Positions 10,532 through 23,090 of a DNA stretch of 64,000 bases are shown in pieces; the first letter of the stretch is position 1, and each line of letters starts with the position of its first letter. The stretch covers positions 51,279,286 through 51,343,285 of the forward strand of contig NC_077245.1 in NCBI RefSeq assembly GCF_947179165.1, given 5' to 3'. The notes beneath the pieces are model-generated. The model searched no databases. It saw only the letters and a program-made list of their open reading frames with translations, and had not been told where the DNA came from. This stretch comes from Solanum dulcamara (taxonomy: Eukaryota; Streptophyta; Magnoliopsida; Solanales; Solanaceae). The position numbers were made by a program, and so were the translations under genes.

Positions 10532-12907
10532 TATAATGACCCATTAGGTCATTTTGGAAAATAGTCATCTTTCTTTCATAAAAGACTCCTTTCGTACATT
10601 TAAATTGAGAATTTTGGACCATTCGATAACTTCGATTAATTAGTTGATGGATAATTTTAAATAATTAATTTAATTAATGGGCTAAAGTGTTAACTTATTT
10701 AATACCTTATACTACTTTTTTTATATTTATTAAAATATATTAGTAAAATTTGTTATTTTAGTACATAATTAATTAGAAAAAAGAAGCAAGAAAGGACGAG
10801 AAACTTACCCGCAGCATCGACACAGGAGCAGTGCATCCAGGTGAGTTTTAAAATCTCAATCCATTAAGGGTATAATAAATTAGTAGGTATATGTTCTTAG
10901 AGGATAGGGATATTATATTTGGATGTGAAAAGAATTGGAATTCTTAAATGGATGTTGCTAATTGGTGGGTCAATTGAGGACTAATGATTAGTATTTGGGG
11001 AGTTGGGTTTAGGGAAAGAAAAGATTCTATGTGGAATTTTTCTTGTTGCTGCAACGTGTAAATTTTATATAGGAATGGAGAGTATTACTTACTGTTAGCA
11101 AGGTATGGTGGAAAGAATGGAAAAAAAAAAAACTAAAAATATAGTGTATTGATGTTGAACCGAAGGAAGGAAGAAACAAAAATTGAATTGGAAGTTACTG
11201 TGCACGTGGTTTTCAATTTGTGTTCATTTTTGTTTTAAATGGACAATTATATGTGATAATTATTATGAGTGGGTAATGATTAGAATTAATATAGGGATAT
11301 AATAGGGTGTAGAATTTTGAGGTTATTAGATTGTGATTTTTTCGTAAGAGGTTCGTAATTTAGCTTTTTTTTATTTTATTATCATCACATTATGATTTAA
11401 GTTTGGTATATTAAGATAGGTAACTAAATATTATGTGTATTATGTTATATGAATTTCATCAAATTTGTGATATTGGAGAAAATTGAGACTTAACCCTAGG
11501 CTTGAAATTTTAAAAATATAAGATTTGATTTATTAATTGACATCAAGATTTGGGAACTTGATTATAGATTTGTGTGAGTTTTTGGGTCTAGGATAGACAT
11601 GGGTGTTGTTAGTTTCGAAATCTAATTGTAATTATTTATTTGACTAGATTACGTTGATTTGGAGGCCCAACAAAAAGGGAAGGCTCAAATCTCGGAGTGA
11701 TTGCTTGATTATTTGAGGCAAGTGAATTTCTAAACCTCAGTTTAAACTTGTAGATGCTTGTATTTCCTTATTACATGCAATGGGGAGTAATGAAAATTGG
11801 ACTGGATTATTAACTGTAGGATTGGCCTTAAAAATGGAGATGAAGGGTATAAAATGACGATCTAATGACATGTATTGGTGGAATTGATGTGATGAGATTA
11901 TGTATTTATTTTGGACATGTGAAATGACTATGTTGATATGAGATAGAAAAAATTATTATTGTTGGCATGTTATTATCGTGAATCATATGAACATGAATTG
12001 ATTGCATTGGTTCTGACATACTGTGCTGAGGCTGAAAATGATATGAAACAAAGGGGTCGGGCCACACGCTCCGTGACAGGTATTATGAAACAAAGGGGTC
12101 GGGCCTCACGCTCCGTGGTAGGATATGTATATTGAGGGGATGGGCCACACACTCCGTGGCAGGTAACATGGACAGAAATGTCCTCCATGGATTTCGGACT
12201 GTAATTCAGTGGATGTGTACCGATATGACAGACATGCATCATCTCATTGCATTGCATCGCATTTTGTTGATATTTGTGAATTCGTGTTTACCACTTATTG
12301 CTCTGTATATGTTGAACTTGACTTAATATGATTTACTTGATGAGACTACTGATGAGTATTCATGGACTATATTATTATTATTGTGTAAAGTGTAGAGTTG
12401 GGCTGATTTTGTGCTGGTTGTAGTTAAGGAGGTTCGGTTAAGATGATAGGAGTACTTATATCTATTGAGCTTTGCTTAGTTTTAGTTAACCACTTGCTGA
12501 GTACCGTGTTGTTTGGTACTCACCCCTTGCTTCTACACCTGTGTAGGTTGTGAGCCCGGACCTGCTTGATCTCCTAGTATTTTCCACCACATCCAAGGCT
12601 ATCATTTCCAGTGTTGAGGTAACTGTTACATCCATCTAGCGGACACCTCTTACTCTTTTATTATGTTTTAGTCCTATTCTAGAGACAAAGACATTGTGAC
12701 TGTATTTTTTTTTGTAATTCGATAATATATTAGTGGCTTGTACACGTGACAACCAATCTTGGGGGAGTTGAGTTTGTTTTACGGGTTTTCGGTTAAGTTA
12801 AATTTTAATTCATTTTTTTCTTCCGCATCTACTTTCTGTTGGGTATTAGGCTGACTTGTCTCGGTGGTTGAGATGAGTGCCATCATACCTGGATTCGGAT
12901 CGTGACA
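10532..12907 (+). mobile_element. Solo LTR, family X (TATAATGACCC start), TSD CACAC
   Basis: Starts TATAATGACCCATTAGG (ancestral TG mutated to TA) and ends GGATTCGGATCGTGACA. Perfect 5-bp duplications CACAC lie at 10527-10531 and 12908-12912. It is 2,376 bp, with no internal domain. The start and the TTAATTAATGGGCTAA-like block are shared with the outer solo LTR at 19188-23748, so both belong to one family. Confidence 0.92.
12046..12166 (+). repeat. Three-unit tandem repeat in solo LTR
   Basis: Three copies of a GGGTCGGGCCACACGCTCCG-type unit with slightly diverged spacing of about 45 bp, in the middle of the LTR. Confidence 0.8.
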
Positions 12908-13100
12908 CACACGTTAATCTGTTTATTATCCAAAAAACAAAAACAACCATGAGATCCCAATAACCACCATTCATAAAAAAACTAATCATTTTAACCAAAC
13001 ATCCCACTCAGCAAAACTAAGCCTCACCAGTCTAGAGAAATCACCAAAATAGCAAAACAACAAAACATTTTAAAATGTCTTAAAATACCAACAATATTAA

Positions 13101-15423
13101 CTAACTATCTTTTTCATATTTCTCCTCACTAGCATCCTCACTATTGCGTTCCATAATAATATCCATCACGTCCACTGAAATAGAATCACCATCTTTTTCA
13201 TCTTTTTTTTCTTTTTTCTCCTCTTCTGCCACATCAGTGGCCAGACCTTCTTTTCCTTGTAACTTCTCCTGCTCTTGAACTTCTTCTAATTCTTCTATCT
13301 TCTCATCTTCTGGAAGTTTTTCTTCTTCTGTTTTTTCTTCTCCTATTTCATCAACTTCATCAACTGCTGCCTTCTCCTTCTCTTTTTCTTCATCAACTGT
13401 TGCCTTCTCCTTCTCTTGTTCTTCATCAACTGCATTGTCATTCTCTTTTTCTTCTTCATTCTCGTCTTCTATAAACTCATCAACTGCCTTTTCCACCTTT
13501 TTTTCTTCTTTCTTCTCTTCTTCGACTTCAAAAACTACCTTTTCCTTCACCTTTTATTCTTCTTTCTTATTTTTTTCCAACTCAACTGATGCGGCAAGGT
13601 ATTCATCAACTGTAGCTTTAAACTTTTCTTCAATTTTTGCAAATTCTTTATCATTAGTTGCAGAGTCAGTGGTCAAGCATTCATACAAATAAATTATTTA
13701 ACAACAATACATAAACTACTTTACCTTGCTTCTTCTTGTTCTTTTCAATTCTCCGCAATTTTTCATCCGTATATAAGCAACCACTTCCATCATTGATTGT
13801 TCAAGGGATGCAACACGCTTGCACAGAATTTCATCAATAGAAGTACTCGAAACATTTTTCTTTTCACTCGAAACAGAATTCTCACAAACTTGGATTGGAG
13901 TGTGATCACCCAAATATTGATCCTCCGCCTCTACTGTTGAAGTGAGGACGACCATACCTTTTAAATAAACCTTTAAGGCATCAAGATCGTGTCCTTAACT
14001 TCGTCAGTATATGGCTTGAGTACTGTTATGTAATTCTGTTTCATCTCACGGACAGTAGAGACAAGGAATGAGTGCACAATCTACAAAAAGAAAGTAAAAT
14101 ATAAATATTAACACAATATTTACTAATTTAATAATAAAGAAAATGATAAATAAATTTATACCTTTGTAATTTTTTCTTTGTACTTAAATGGATCGCCTTC
14201 TATTAGATTATCGCTCTTTGTTGTGTGCCATCTAAGTAAATGAGGAATGCGCAGAGGAGAATTCAAACACTTGCCGATATATTTTTCAAGATGAGGAAAA
14301 ACCTCATATATCCAAACCTGAAATTAATAAAAGAACAACTAAATAAACACACTCTATAAAATACTACTAAATAAATAGGATTCTATCAAAAATCAAGTAC
14401 ATGATTGATAAATAAGTACCAGAAATGCACAGGAAAAACCGTAAAGAGCATAAGATGCATTATTCTTTTCATTGTACAGTTTTTGCTGCTTCTTCAAATT
14501 AATTTTGTTCTTCAGATACGTCAACGTCAAATCAAAATACTCTTTTCCCACGCATAACTCATGAAAAAATCCTAATCATTCTCCATTTTGATGTGGTTTG
14601 AATCCACAATCTTCAATCGATCATGGGCAAGAAACATTGCGTGGACAAACCAAACTAAAGAGCACCTCAACTTATGCTCTTTACTATTGTAGTACTCTTG
14701 ATCAAACTCAACAACTTTTCATTGGTGATGTTTTTATTCTTGATAATCTTGTAATAAGTTTTATGTCCTTTTTCAAGGACTTTGTTCATTTTTAATTCAC
14801 GGGGGTATGTTGAGCAATTCAGCCCCGTAATCAATGCAAACTCTTTTAAGCCAAAATATGCAGACTTATCATTTACATAGAATCAAATTTCATATAATTT
14901 CTTTTATCATTCTTGACATGTCGCAACAACATATAATGGACCAACTGTCCATTGAACTTAAAATAATCTAGAATCTGTCTCAAGTGTCCAAAACAGGTAC
15001 CCTTAAAATCATGATAAAATTTTTCATCAACTAAAATTTTTCTAAACTTGATAAAGAGTCATTCTTGCTCTAACAAATATTTTTGCTGAAAATGATCCTA
15101 TACTATCCATCTAAGTCGCTAGGCCATACGACTTACCAGAGATATCTTTTGCACAAATTGACAAGAATAGGGGATCAACCTCATCTCCACTAAGGATATC
15201 TCTACTACTGTCCCCATCTACGCTATCTTCCACTTCACTAGACTCAACATCAATACTGGCTTCGTCACTACTGTCGTGGCAGTTGTCAATTTCCACCATT
15301 GTTTCAGATTCTGACTTATCAGGCTCCTTGACTACAATTTTTTTTTGAAACTTCTTCAGCAACCTTTTGTTTAGGAGGAGTAAGAGTAGATCATTTCATG
15401 CTTCCGCCTTCAGTTTTAGCCAT
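13101..15423 (-). pseudogene. DUF1985 domain protein of MULE element 1, pseudogene
   Basis: Reads leftward from ATG 15423. Order: short basic N-terminus, acidic Ser/Asp/Glu linker (15360-15115), then DUF1985 with GQLVHYMLLRHVKND, AYFGLKEFALITGLNC, LRCSLVWFVHAMFL and, after an intron, QVWIYEVFPHLEKYIGK and IPHLLRWHTTKS (14318-14163). Exons at 14163-14318, about 13720-14078 and 13101-13690 have plausible GT/AG borders. The tail carries a predicted helical segment ([16 protein letters not shown]) and a long Glu/Lys-rich low-complexity region. An early TGA after ten codons, a frameshift in an A-run near 15345 and others near 14890, 14580 and 13990, and a stop near 13555 make it a pseudogene. No Ulp1 (C48) protease domain follows. 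DUF1985 occurs in plant MULE-encoded proteins, including VANC of VANDAL elements, and in Ulp1-like proteins. Its partner is probably the transposase at 957-2594. Confidence 0.82.
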
Positions 15424-15543
15424 AATATACTATCTACAAGCATGATCAATCAGAGTAGCACAACCAACCAGAGTAAGAATTTAGCCATAATATACTATCT
15501 ACAAGCACAATCAATTAGAGTAACACAACCAATCAGAGTAAGG
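15415..15543 (-). repeat. Two-copy 65-bp tandem duplication spanning the DUF1985 start codon
   Basis: Copies at about 15415-15480 and 15482-15543 share TTTAGCCATAATATACTATC and CAGAGTA words. The duplication repeats the 5' untranslated region and the ATG context of the DUF1985 pseudogene. CAGAGTA occurs four times, close to CACAACCAA. Confidence 0.85.
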
Positions 15544-17877
15544 TTATCGACTATTGGTCTATTAACTCAATCATAATAATGCTCAAATAAAAACATCCAA
15601 ATAAGTACTACCTTTAACAAAAATCGACCATCCAACGGCAGAAATAACCAGAAACATTAAACTCGATCTCCAAAAATTTTAGATCTCAAAAACAGTAAAA
15701 ATCTCAAAAACCGACTGAGGTAAACATAAATATTCAAAAACTTTTTAGGTATTTCCCAAATTGAAAAAATCAGGTAATGCAAAATCAAGAACATGCAAAA
15801 AAAAGTGAGAGTTTGAATGATTAAACTTACCTAAGACGAAAGCAATGAGAGTTTGAACTTGAGTATGAGAGCTTTGAACTCCAAAAATGTCTTTGTTTTT
15901 GCAGAAAGATGAGTTTATGGAGGTTGATGGTTTTGGAAGAAGAAGAGGCGTTGAAGAAAAGTGGGAGAAGTCGGAAGAGAAGTTGGACAGACTTTTCTAG
16001 AAACTTATTTGAATTCCGAGGGGTTTTTAAATATATTGGGATTAATTTTTAACACTAAAATTTATTTAATAGTTTGAGTAATGGTAAAATATATTTTTAT
16101 AAACTTGTATTTTATCCCCAAGTTTTTGTAAAGTTTAAAGAAGCCCCTGACCTCACAACCCAAGTTTGTAAAATATTAAATAGGTCCATGACCCCACATC
16201 CCAAGTATATAAAATATCACACAGGCCCATGATCCCACCACTTTTTAACCTTTTCTAATCCTAACCCTAAAAAATAAATTAAAAAGAAAATAAGTGGCTA
16301 TTTGTTGAATTAAGTTTGGGGGTATCCCCCAATCCAATTAATCTCCAGAAAGCACTCAACTACATAAACAATATTTTAGTGGTGAAATTTCGTATTTGGT
16401 GATTTAATTTGTGGAATAATTTTAAATTTATTTTGCTTGATAAGTTTAATTATATTTAAATTATTATGTTAATATTATATTAATATTTAATTTATCTTTT
16501 TATTTATCCATGTATAATATTGATTGAAAATTTTAAAATGTACATTTTAATTTAACACAAATTAAAATTAAAATTAAAAATTTTATAATAGATATTTAAA
16601 TATAATTTCTTTTTTTTAATAAAAATAATCTTAATATTAGAAGTGCATTGATACTTGTCCTTTTTAATAATTTGGCTTTCGAAAGCATTTTAAAAAAAGA
16701 TTAATCAAACAAAATCTGTTTATCAAAAATACTTTTTAAATAAATTAGCCAAACACAATTTTATTTTTAAAACATTTTTCTGAAAAGTTATTTTAAAAAA
16801 ATTGCTTCTAAAAATAAGTAATTCTTAGCAGCAATATCAAACGGGCTCTTAATTCCCCTTATCTTCTTTCTTATTTCATTCATCTACCATTAGTTTTTTT
16901 TCTCTTTATTCATGTTTCAAACATTTTTTGTTTTTCTATTTTATTGAATGTTTCTTTAAAGATTTACATAATTGTTTATCTATTGTTTGTAATATAATTA
17001 TTTTCAGTATCTTATTTGATTGGATATTTGAATTTTTATTTTATCTGTGTGGGTTCAATTCTCATATTGCATAATCTTCTCCACTATTTTTTCTACCCCA
17101 TTTAAAAAAAAATAATATTTGTATGACATGTGAATTTGTGTTTTGGGTGAATATTTTGCTGCAAAATGATGTTCTTTTAGAGAACTTTTGGGTATTGAGA
17201 TATGATGTTGTTGTTTTCTGTTGACAAAGTTTTCATAAGACTTGAGCTCTAGTTGTTGAAATTCGAAACTGATGAAGTTGGATTTCGAAATTCATAGGTG
17301 TTTATGGCAGTTGTTAAAAATTCTTTAATTTAATTTCAAATTTTTATGATCAAACATGTAAATCTCGAATAGTTTTTATAAAATTCTAATGACCAAACAC
17401 CTCCGTAATATAATATGGCCACTTGCTTTTATTTTTGTTTTTGTCCGCACTATTTTACTTGTAACAAAACATAATTAGACCCCCTCATTGAAATTGGCAA
17501 AGGAAAAAAGAAAGGCAAAAAGTCTTATTGAATTTAAAGAAAATCATCCATAATTCTTGATTTATAATTTTATATATGACATTGACACACTTACAAACAA
17601 GGTCAATACACGTCAAAACACCATATATAAAATTCTGCATTCAGTTAACTAGTTTTACATGAAAGAGGTGTTAAATATTATTCAAATACAATTACAATTC
17701 AGTCGTAGTTTTGATTGGGACCCAACAACCGGAGAAATAGAAAAATCTTGAAAGGTTCAAAAGGTTACATTTTTTGTTATTCGTCGGAACTTATATAATG
17801 TCACTAGCTTTTAAGTAGGTGGATACCTTATTAATATCAAGAGAAAATTAAAATTCATATAAATAATATTAAAAATC
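15544..17877. other. Gene-free AT-rich region
   Basis: No coding region recognised. The part to about 16020 is upstream sequence of the DUF1985 pseudogene and should hold the right end of MULE element 1, though no terminal inverted repeat is clear. A three-unit repeat lies at 16125-16245. Phrases near 16640-16860 (GCAGCAATATCAAACGGGCT at the end) and near 17180-17410 (ending in CCAAACACCTCCGT) resemble the hAT-like non-autonomous elements common in Solanaceae, but no terminal repeat or duplication was established. Confidence 0.4.
16125..16245. repeat. Degenerate tandem repeat, three units of about 45 bp
   Basis: Units contain CCCAAGTTTTTGTAAA-, CCCAAGTTTGTAAAATATTA- and CCCAAGTATATAAAATATCA-like words, each followed by a Gly/Pro-codon-like GGCCCATGA or GCCCCTGACC phrase. 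Confidence 0.7.
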
Positions 17878-17884
17878 ATATTCC

Positions 17885-18237
17885 AAATTGCATTGATTCA
17901 ACCATTCAAAGAGGATCAGGTAAAGAGGGCTCTATTCAGTATTGACAAAGAATAAAAGTCCTGGACCAGATGGATATGAGAGTGAATTTTTCAGATAAGC
18001 TTGGAATATTGTAGGATATGACATCAAAAAAGCAGTTCTGGAATTTTTTAGCTGAATGCTACTGTAATATCACTAATACCAAAGGCGGAGGTCCCTCAAA
18101 ATACAGGCCAGTTCAGACCTATATCATGTTGTAATGTGCTATACAAGATAATATCCAAGATGCGATGTGAAAGATTGAAGGGAGCAATCAGCTCTATAGT
18201 GGCTGAAAACCAGACAGCTTTTGTGTTGCAGTTGTAT
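17885..18237 (+). pseudogene. LINE (non-LTR retrotransposon) reverse transcriptase fragment
   Basis: Broken reading frames give ALFSIDKxKSPGPDGYESEF, then NATVISLIPKAEVP, FRPISCCNVLYKIISKM and IVAENQTAF. This order and spacing is the N-terminal half of the plant L1-type reverse transcriptase (the KSPGPDG, ISLIPK and FRPISxCNxxYK blocks). The YADD catalytic block and everything after it is missing. At least three frameshifts are needed to connect the blocks. It is a truncated relic, cut on the right at an LTR boundary near 18292. Confidence 0.88.
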
Positions 18238-18291
18238 AGTTCTTTTTATGTTAGTTACTACATTTTTTATTTTATAATTTTGTAAAGTTAT

Positions 18292-18665
18292 TGTCACACC
18301 CCAAACTAGGGGACACACAACTGGCGTTCAGTACCTTATTCGACCAAGCTAGCCAATGTAACATAGTGAAAATGAAACAACGAGGGCCAACAAGGCCCAC
18401 ACAATCAACTACTAAAACAAGATAACTGGACCAGCGAGGTCACAACAAGTTTTAATGACATAAAGTCTATACCTGAAGTCATTTATACCATAAGTCGACA
18501 AGGCTACAAATGGAAGCTTAGAAGACCCAACAAAGTATGTCCATAAGTCTCTACGAATACCACATCTCAACTGCTTGGGAAAAAGCCACAAACAATATCT
18601 AATTATATACAAAACTCACATATATAAAGCCTACCGACAACCAACAGCTCAAGGAACAATAGAAC
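18292..18665 (-). mobile_element. LTR fragment (outer host), 3' end part
   Basis: Minus-strand LTR ending: plus-strand start TGTCACACCCCAAACTAGGG. It is interrupted at 18666 by the Tekay element. The text seems to continue at about 42346 (ACCCCTATAGCAAAAGCCGA), so this is probably an older LTR into which the whole 23.7 kb element inserted. I did not find a matching target-site duplication at the other end. Confidence 0.6.
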
Positions 18666-19240
18666 TATAATGACCCGGAGTCATTTTTGAAAATTTACGT
18701 GAAATTATCATTTTACCCTTCATGATATTGACCCCGAGTCATTTCTGACTAATTTGGGAAATTTTGTTTCGAGTTTTGAGTAAAAAGTTGAGAAGTGTGG
18801 AAATTTTTGAGTTTTGAAAGTTAAGTTGTTAAAAAGTGGTTTTCGGTGTTTTTTGGGGTTTCAAGGCTTGAAAAGAAATTTCATTGATTCCATTAGCTCT
18901 GAAATGCGGAATTGGTCTAGGAGAGTTATCAGATTCAGATTTGGAGTTGTTTCGTGGATTTGAGGTTGTAAGTTGAAATTTGTTGAGATTTTAGTCTTTG
19001 AGTGGACTTTGGTTAATATTTGGGGTTCGGATGCTTGGATCGGATTTCCGACAGTTCTGTTGGATTTGGAGGATGATTTTAGGTCTAGAGGAGCTTGATT
19101 GAATTTTTAGAAGTTCCGATCTTGTTTTGGCCTATTTAGGCGTTATGTTTGTTTATTGTGACTTTCATGGATTTCAGATCAAGTAGATGTAACGACCCAT
19201 TATGTCGTTTTGAGAAATAGAGCTTTTTATTTCATAAAAG

Positions 19241-21626
19241 TGTAACACCCCCTAAATTTTATTGATTCATGGATCCTTTCTGTCATGAAGTCCAAATGAA
19301 TTATCAAAGTTTTCTATTTAATTCAAGCATGAAACTTTATGAATTTTTCATATCATGATTCCAAATGCATAGATTATTAAATATTTGAAATTTAATTACC
19401 TATCTTATATTAACTTATATTGGCTTTTAAATGCATTAAATTGTTGATTTATCAAAAGTCCTTATATGAAGGCATGAAAAGATTTTGATCATGTTCTAAA
19501 GTATTTTGATCATGTTCTAAAAGTATTTTGATCATGTTCTCTCATGCCTAAAGTATTTTGATTATGTTCTCTTATGCCTAAAGTAATTTGGGCATAACTT
19601 TTCATACGATAGTCCAAATTAGGTGATTCAAATTTCTGAGTAACCACAACATCATTACCTACAACTTTCATGAAGAACATATCTTAATATTCGGAGTTTA
19701 AGTAGATCAAATAAATTAATATTTGCAAGACATAGTGCTGTGACAGAATGGAGTATTTGTAGAATAAAATTCATATCTCTATGTAGAATGCTCCAAATTG
19801 GATGATTCTTGAACTAACTGAAACTAGACTTCTATATCTACAATTCTTATGAAGACACCAAATCCTAATAAGGAATTTATCTTATTCAAACGCAGCTTCG
19901 AAATTGATATTCCGTTAAAAGAGATTTCATCTCACCTACCATAGAAAGATCTAGAACCATTTGACATCATCCATGACATCAAAATTCTCCATTGAATTTT
20001 TAAGATCATCCTTTATGATTATGTTTATTTATTGTTAGGTCTCTCCTCCACACCTATAAATACCCACCTTATTTCCTCATTTTATTCACCAAACTTTCTT
20101 AAGCAACTCTTCTCTCTATATACTTCTTTACTCCTTCTCAAATATAGTTTTAGTTTTAGTAGTATAAAAATACTACTCCGGTGATTCTTATACTCCGGGT
20201 AGTACACAAAACAAACCAGCGAGAAGAAAAGGCTAGGGGTCCAAGAGTGTTCCAATTCGAAGTAAAGCTTCCGATTTAAGGTATGTAAGGCTTTCATAGC
20301 ATCGGATTGAGTTCGTTCATGCGCCCAATATTTAAATTCATTATAATTGAGTTATAGTTGAGTTTTATCCAAATCTTGAATTTTAAATGAATTAATTCTT
20401 CTTCTATTGAGTTAGATATATTTATGCATTAATATTATTATTATTGTTATCTCTCATATTATTGGAATTATTGTTCATGGCTACTTTTCCATGAATCCTA
20501 ATTGATTTGATGTTCATGAATATTTTTACACATGTTTTGAGTAAAGATGTTGGCTTTTTAATATTTTCATTAATAAAAAGAGTGATATGAATTAATACTA
20601 TATATGTATTTTATTGAGTTTTGAAAGAGCAAAAGAGTTGAGTTTAAATGAATTTGAGTAAATGATATTTTGATGAGATGTAAATGATGTTTTTAAAGTA
20701 TAATGATTGATGAAGAGGTAATGTGATGAGTTTGATGATTTAAATTAAAGTCCAATGAGAGTAGATGATGAGATTAATATGAGCACATATTTTGGGAGTA
20801 GTATTGAGCACCGAGTTGGGTAAGAGTTTGATTGACTCAAACCCCAGAACTACGTAGCCAGCGTAGGATGGAGGCTATGCCTCTTAAGTCCCAAAAAGAG
20901 GACTTTGATGAGTGGATCCAACATGGTGATGTTCTTTACCCTAGCAAGGTATTGGATGGATGTGGCAACGACATCGCTTCGTTGTATCATCTCTAACTCA
21001 TAAGTGATGGTTGTCGGTTAGAGAAACTTCTAACTGAGTAAGCATTGCTTATTACTATTATTTTTATTATATTTTAAACTTGCATTACATATTGATGTTG
21101 AGATGATGTTGAGTTCTGAGTTGAGTTTTTTTTGATATCTATCCTTACCTTCCTGCCATTTTACATACTCGTACATTCTACGTACTGACGTCATTCGACC
21201 TGCATCATTTTATGATGCAGATACAGGTGTTAGAGATCCTCAATAGGCGCTTCATTGAAGATCATTATTTTTCAGCTATTTGGTGAGTCCTTCTTGTATT
21301 CGGAGGAACTCTTTATCCTTTAATTATTGTTGAGTATTATGTTTCTTTTAAGGTAGCCATGGACATGTCATTGGCACCATCTAAGAGTATTAGAGGCTTC
21401 ATAGACAGAGTTTAATGATGTAATTGGAGTAGTTCTCCTTTGAAACTACTTCTTCTAAAAAAATTTCTTCTTTCATTAGATGTTGTTAATGGAGAGCCCA
21501 TATAAGTATTCTTATTAAGTCTTCCGCTGATGAACGAATAAGTGATGAGACCAAGTGGTTCTCTCAGAGGCCAGAGATGGTTTCTGAGTGCCGGCCACGC
21601 CTAGGGTACCCTCTCGAGGCGTGACA
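19241..21626 (+). mobile_element. Solo LTR inside a solo LTR, TSD AAAAG
   Basis: Starts TGTAACACCCCCTAAATT and ends CTCTCGAGGCGTGACA. Perfect duplications AAAAG lie at 19236-19240 and 21627-21631. It is 2,386 bp. It carries the conserved hairpin TGCATCATTTTATGATGCA at 21201-21219 and GTACATTCTACGTACTGACG just upstream, as do the family-A and 26-kb LTRs. Confidence 0.93.
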
Positions 21627-22929
21627 AAAAGACGCATTTCGTATATTTTTATGAGTACTTTAGACTATTCGATAACCATATTTATTTAGTTGAGGGGTAA
21701 ATTTAAATAACTAATTTAATTAGTGGGCTAAGTTGGTATTTTACTTAACATTCTATACCAATTATTAAAGAAAAAAGATAGGGTTTATTAATTCTGATTC
21801 AGAAAAGAAAAAGAAGAAACAAAAAAAAGAATAAAAGAAAAGAAAAAAAATATTATATATATAAAATCTGATGGCATTAAGCCATCAGATGTAACGAGAA
21901 AACGAGAACACGCAGAAACTAGAAGAAGAAAAAAATACGGAGCAAGAAAGAAAAGAAAGGGGAAAAGAAAAATAAAGAAGAAGAGAAAAATAGGGATTTT
22001 CAATCCAAAGCGTCAAGGTAATTATTCTCATCCTTTACATTAAATTTTTATGTGATTATAAACATATTTTTAGGGTATATTGGTGGAGAAATAACGCTAA
22101 AATAAGAAAATATGACCTTAGGGTTCTTCACATAAAATCTTGATTTGGGGATCGAATAACGATCCGTTTTAGCTGAAATTTGACATGTGAGTTTATTTTA
22201 TCATGAGTGAACATATTCGGAAAGAAATTTTCAGATTTGACTTCAATGACTCGGGATGAATTTGTGACCCAATTTTTTTATTTGAAAATAAATATAGCAA
22301 TATGGGTGTCATTAGATTCGTATTCTTATGAAGATTATGTATTTGAATATATTTTGATCATTCGAAAGCGTTATGAAAGGCTCAAATTTTAAAGTGATTA
22401 TTTAATTTAATTGAGGTTTAACCCTAGTTTGAAATTCAGAAAATATGAAAGTTAACATGTTAAGTGACATCAAGATTAGGAATATGTTTATAGAATTTGG
22501 TGAGTTATTGGGTCTAGGTTAAACATATATATAATATTGGTGTTTACAGATTAGTTTATTTATAAATATTATATATTTGATAGATTGAGATTGGTCTGAG
22601 GCATTGGAAAAGGGGAAAGACATTGTTGATTAGCTTACTTTACTTCGGTTTTTCGGTTGAGGTAGGTTATGGTTTTTATTCTATATCATAGATAGACTCT
22701 TAATAGTGATTGATATTCATTGAGTAATATGTGTGAAGTTTACTACGCATTTAATTATTGTGGTTTGGATGGTTGATATGCTGTTGTGATTGGTATGAAA
22801 TCCCAAGACCGTAAAATCCATAATCTTGAACTTGCCCTATCAAAAATGGTGTCTTGAATAAAGAAGGCTTGATGAAATATTGTTAATGAAGTAGAATGTA
22901 ATCATGAAGAATGATAAATTAATTATATT

Positions 22930-23090
22930 TGGATCGGGTGTCACATTCTGACACGGTATATTTAGATCGGGTGTCACATTCTAACACGGTATATTTGGAT
23001 CGGGTGTCACGTTTTGATACGGTATATTTGGATCGGGTGTCATGCTCTGACACGATATATTTAGATCGGGTGTCATATTCCGGTACGGTA
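22930..23090 (+). repeat. Five-unit minisatellite, about 32 bp, in solo LTR
   Basis: Five successive units of the type GGATCGGGTGTCACATTCTG followed by ACACGGTATATTT, with few mismatches. It lies in the middle of the family-X LTR, where the related copy at 10532-12907 has a different three-unit repeat (12046-12166). Confidence 0.92.

Noticed and set aside
13360..13430. CAACTGCTG words as part of the 12-mer clusters of MULE 2
   Set aside because: These are codon repeats for Val-Asp-Glu in the acidic tail of DUF1985 gene 1 and lie in coding sequence.
13435..13692. Ser/Phe-rich plus-strand open frame
   Set aside because: It is the opposite strand of the Glu/Lys-rich tail of the DUF1985 pseudogene.
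18661..18665. AGAAC as target-site duplication of the Tekay element
   Set aside because: The right side reads GAAAA or AGAAA depending on where the LTR ends; not an exact match, so it is reported only as uncertain.
22207..22392. 61-residue plus-strand open frame and similar short ones in LTRs
   Set aside because: Inside a solo LTR with verified duplications; AT-rich chance frames.
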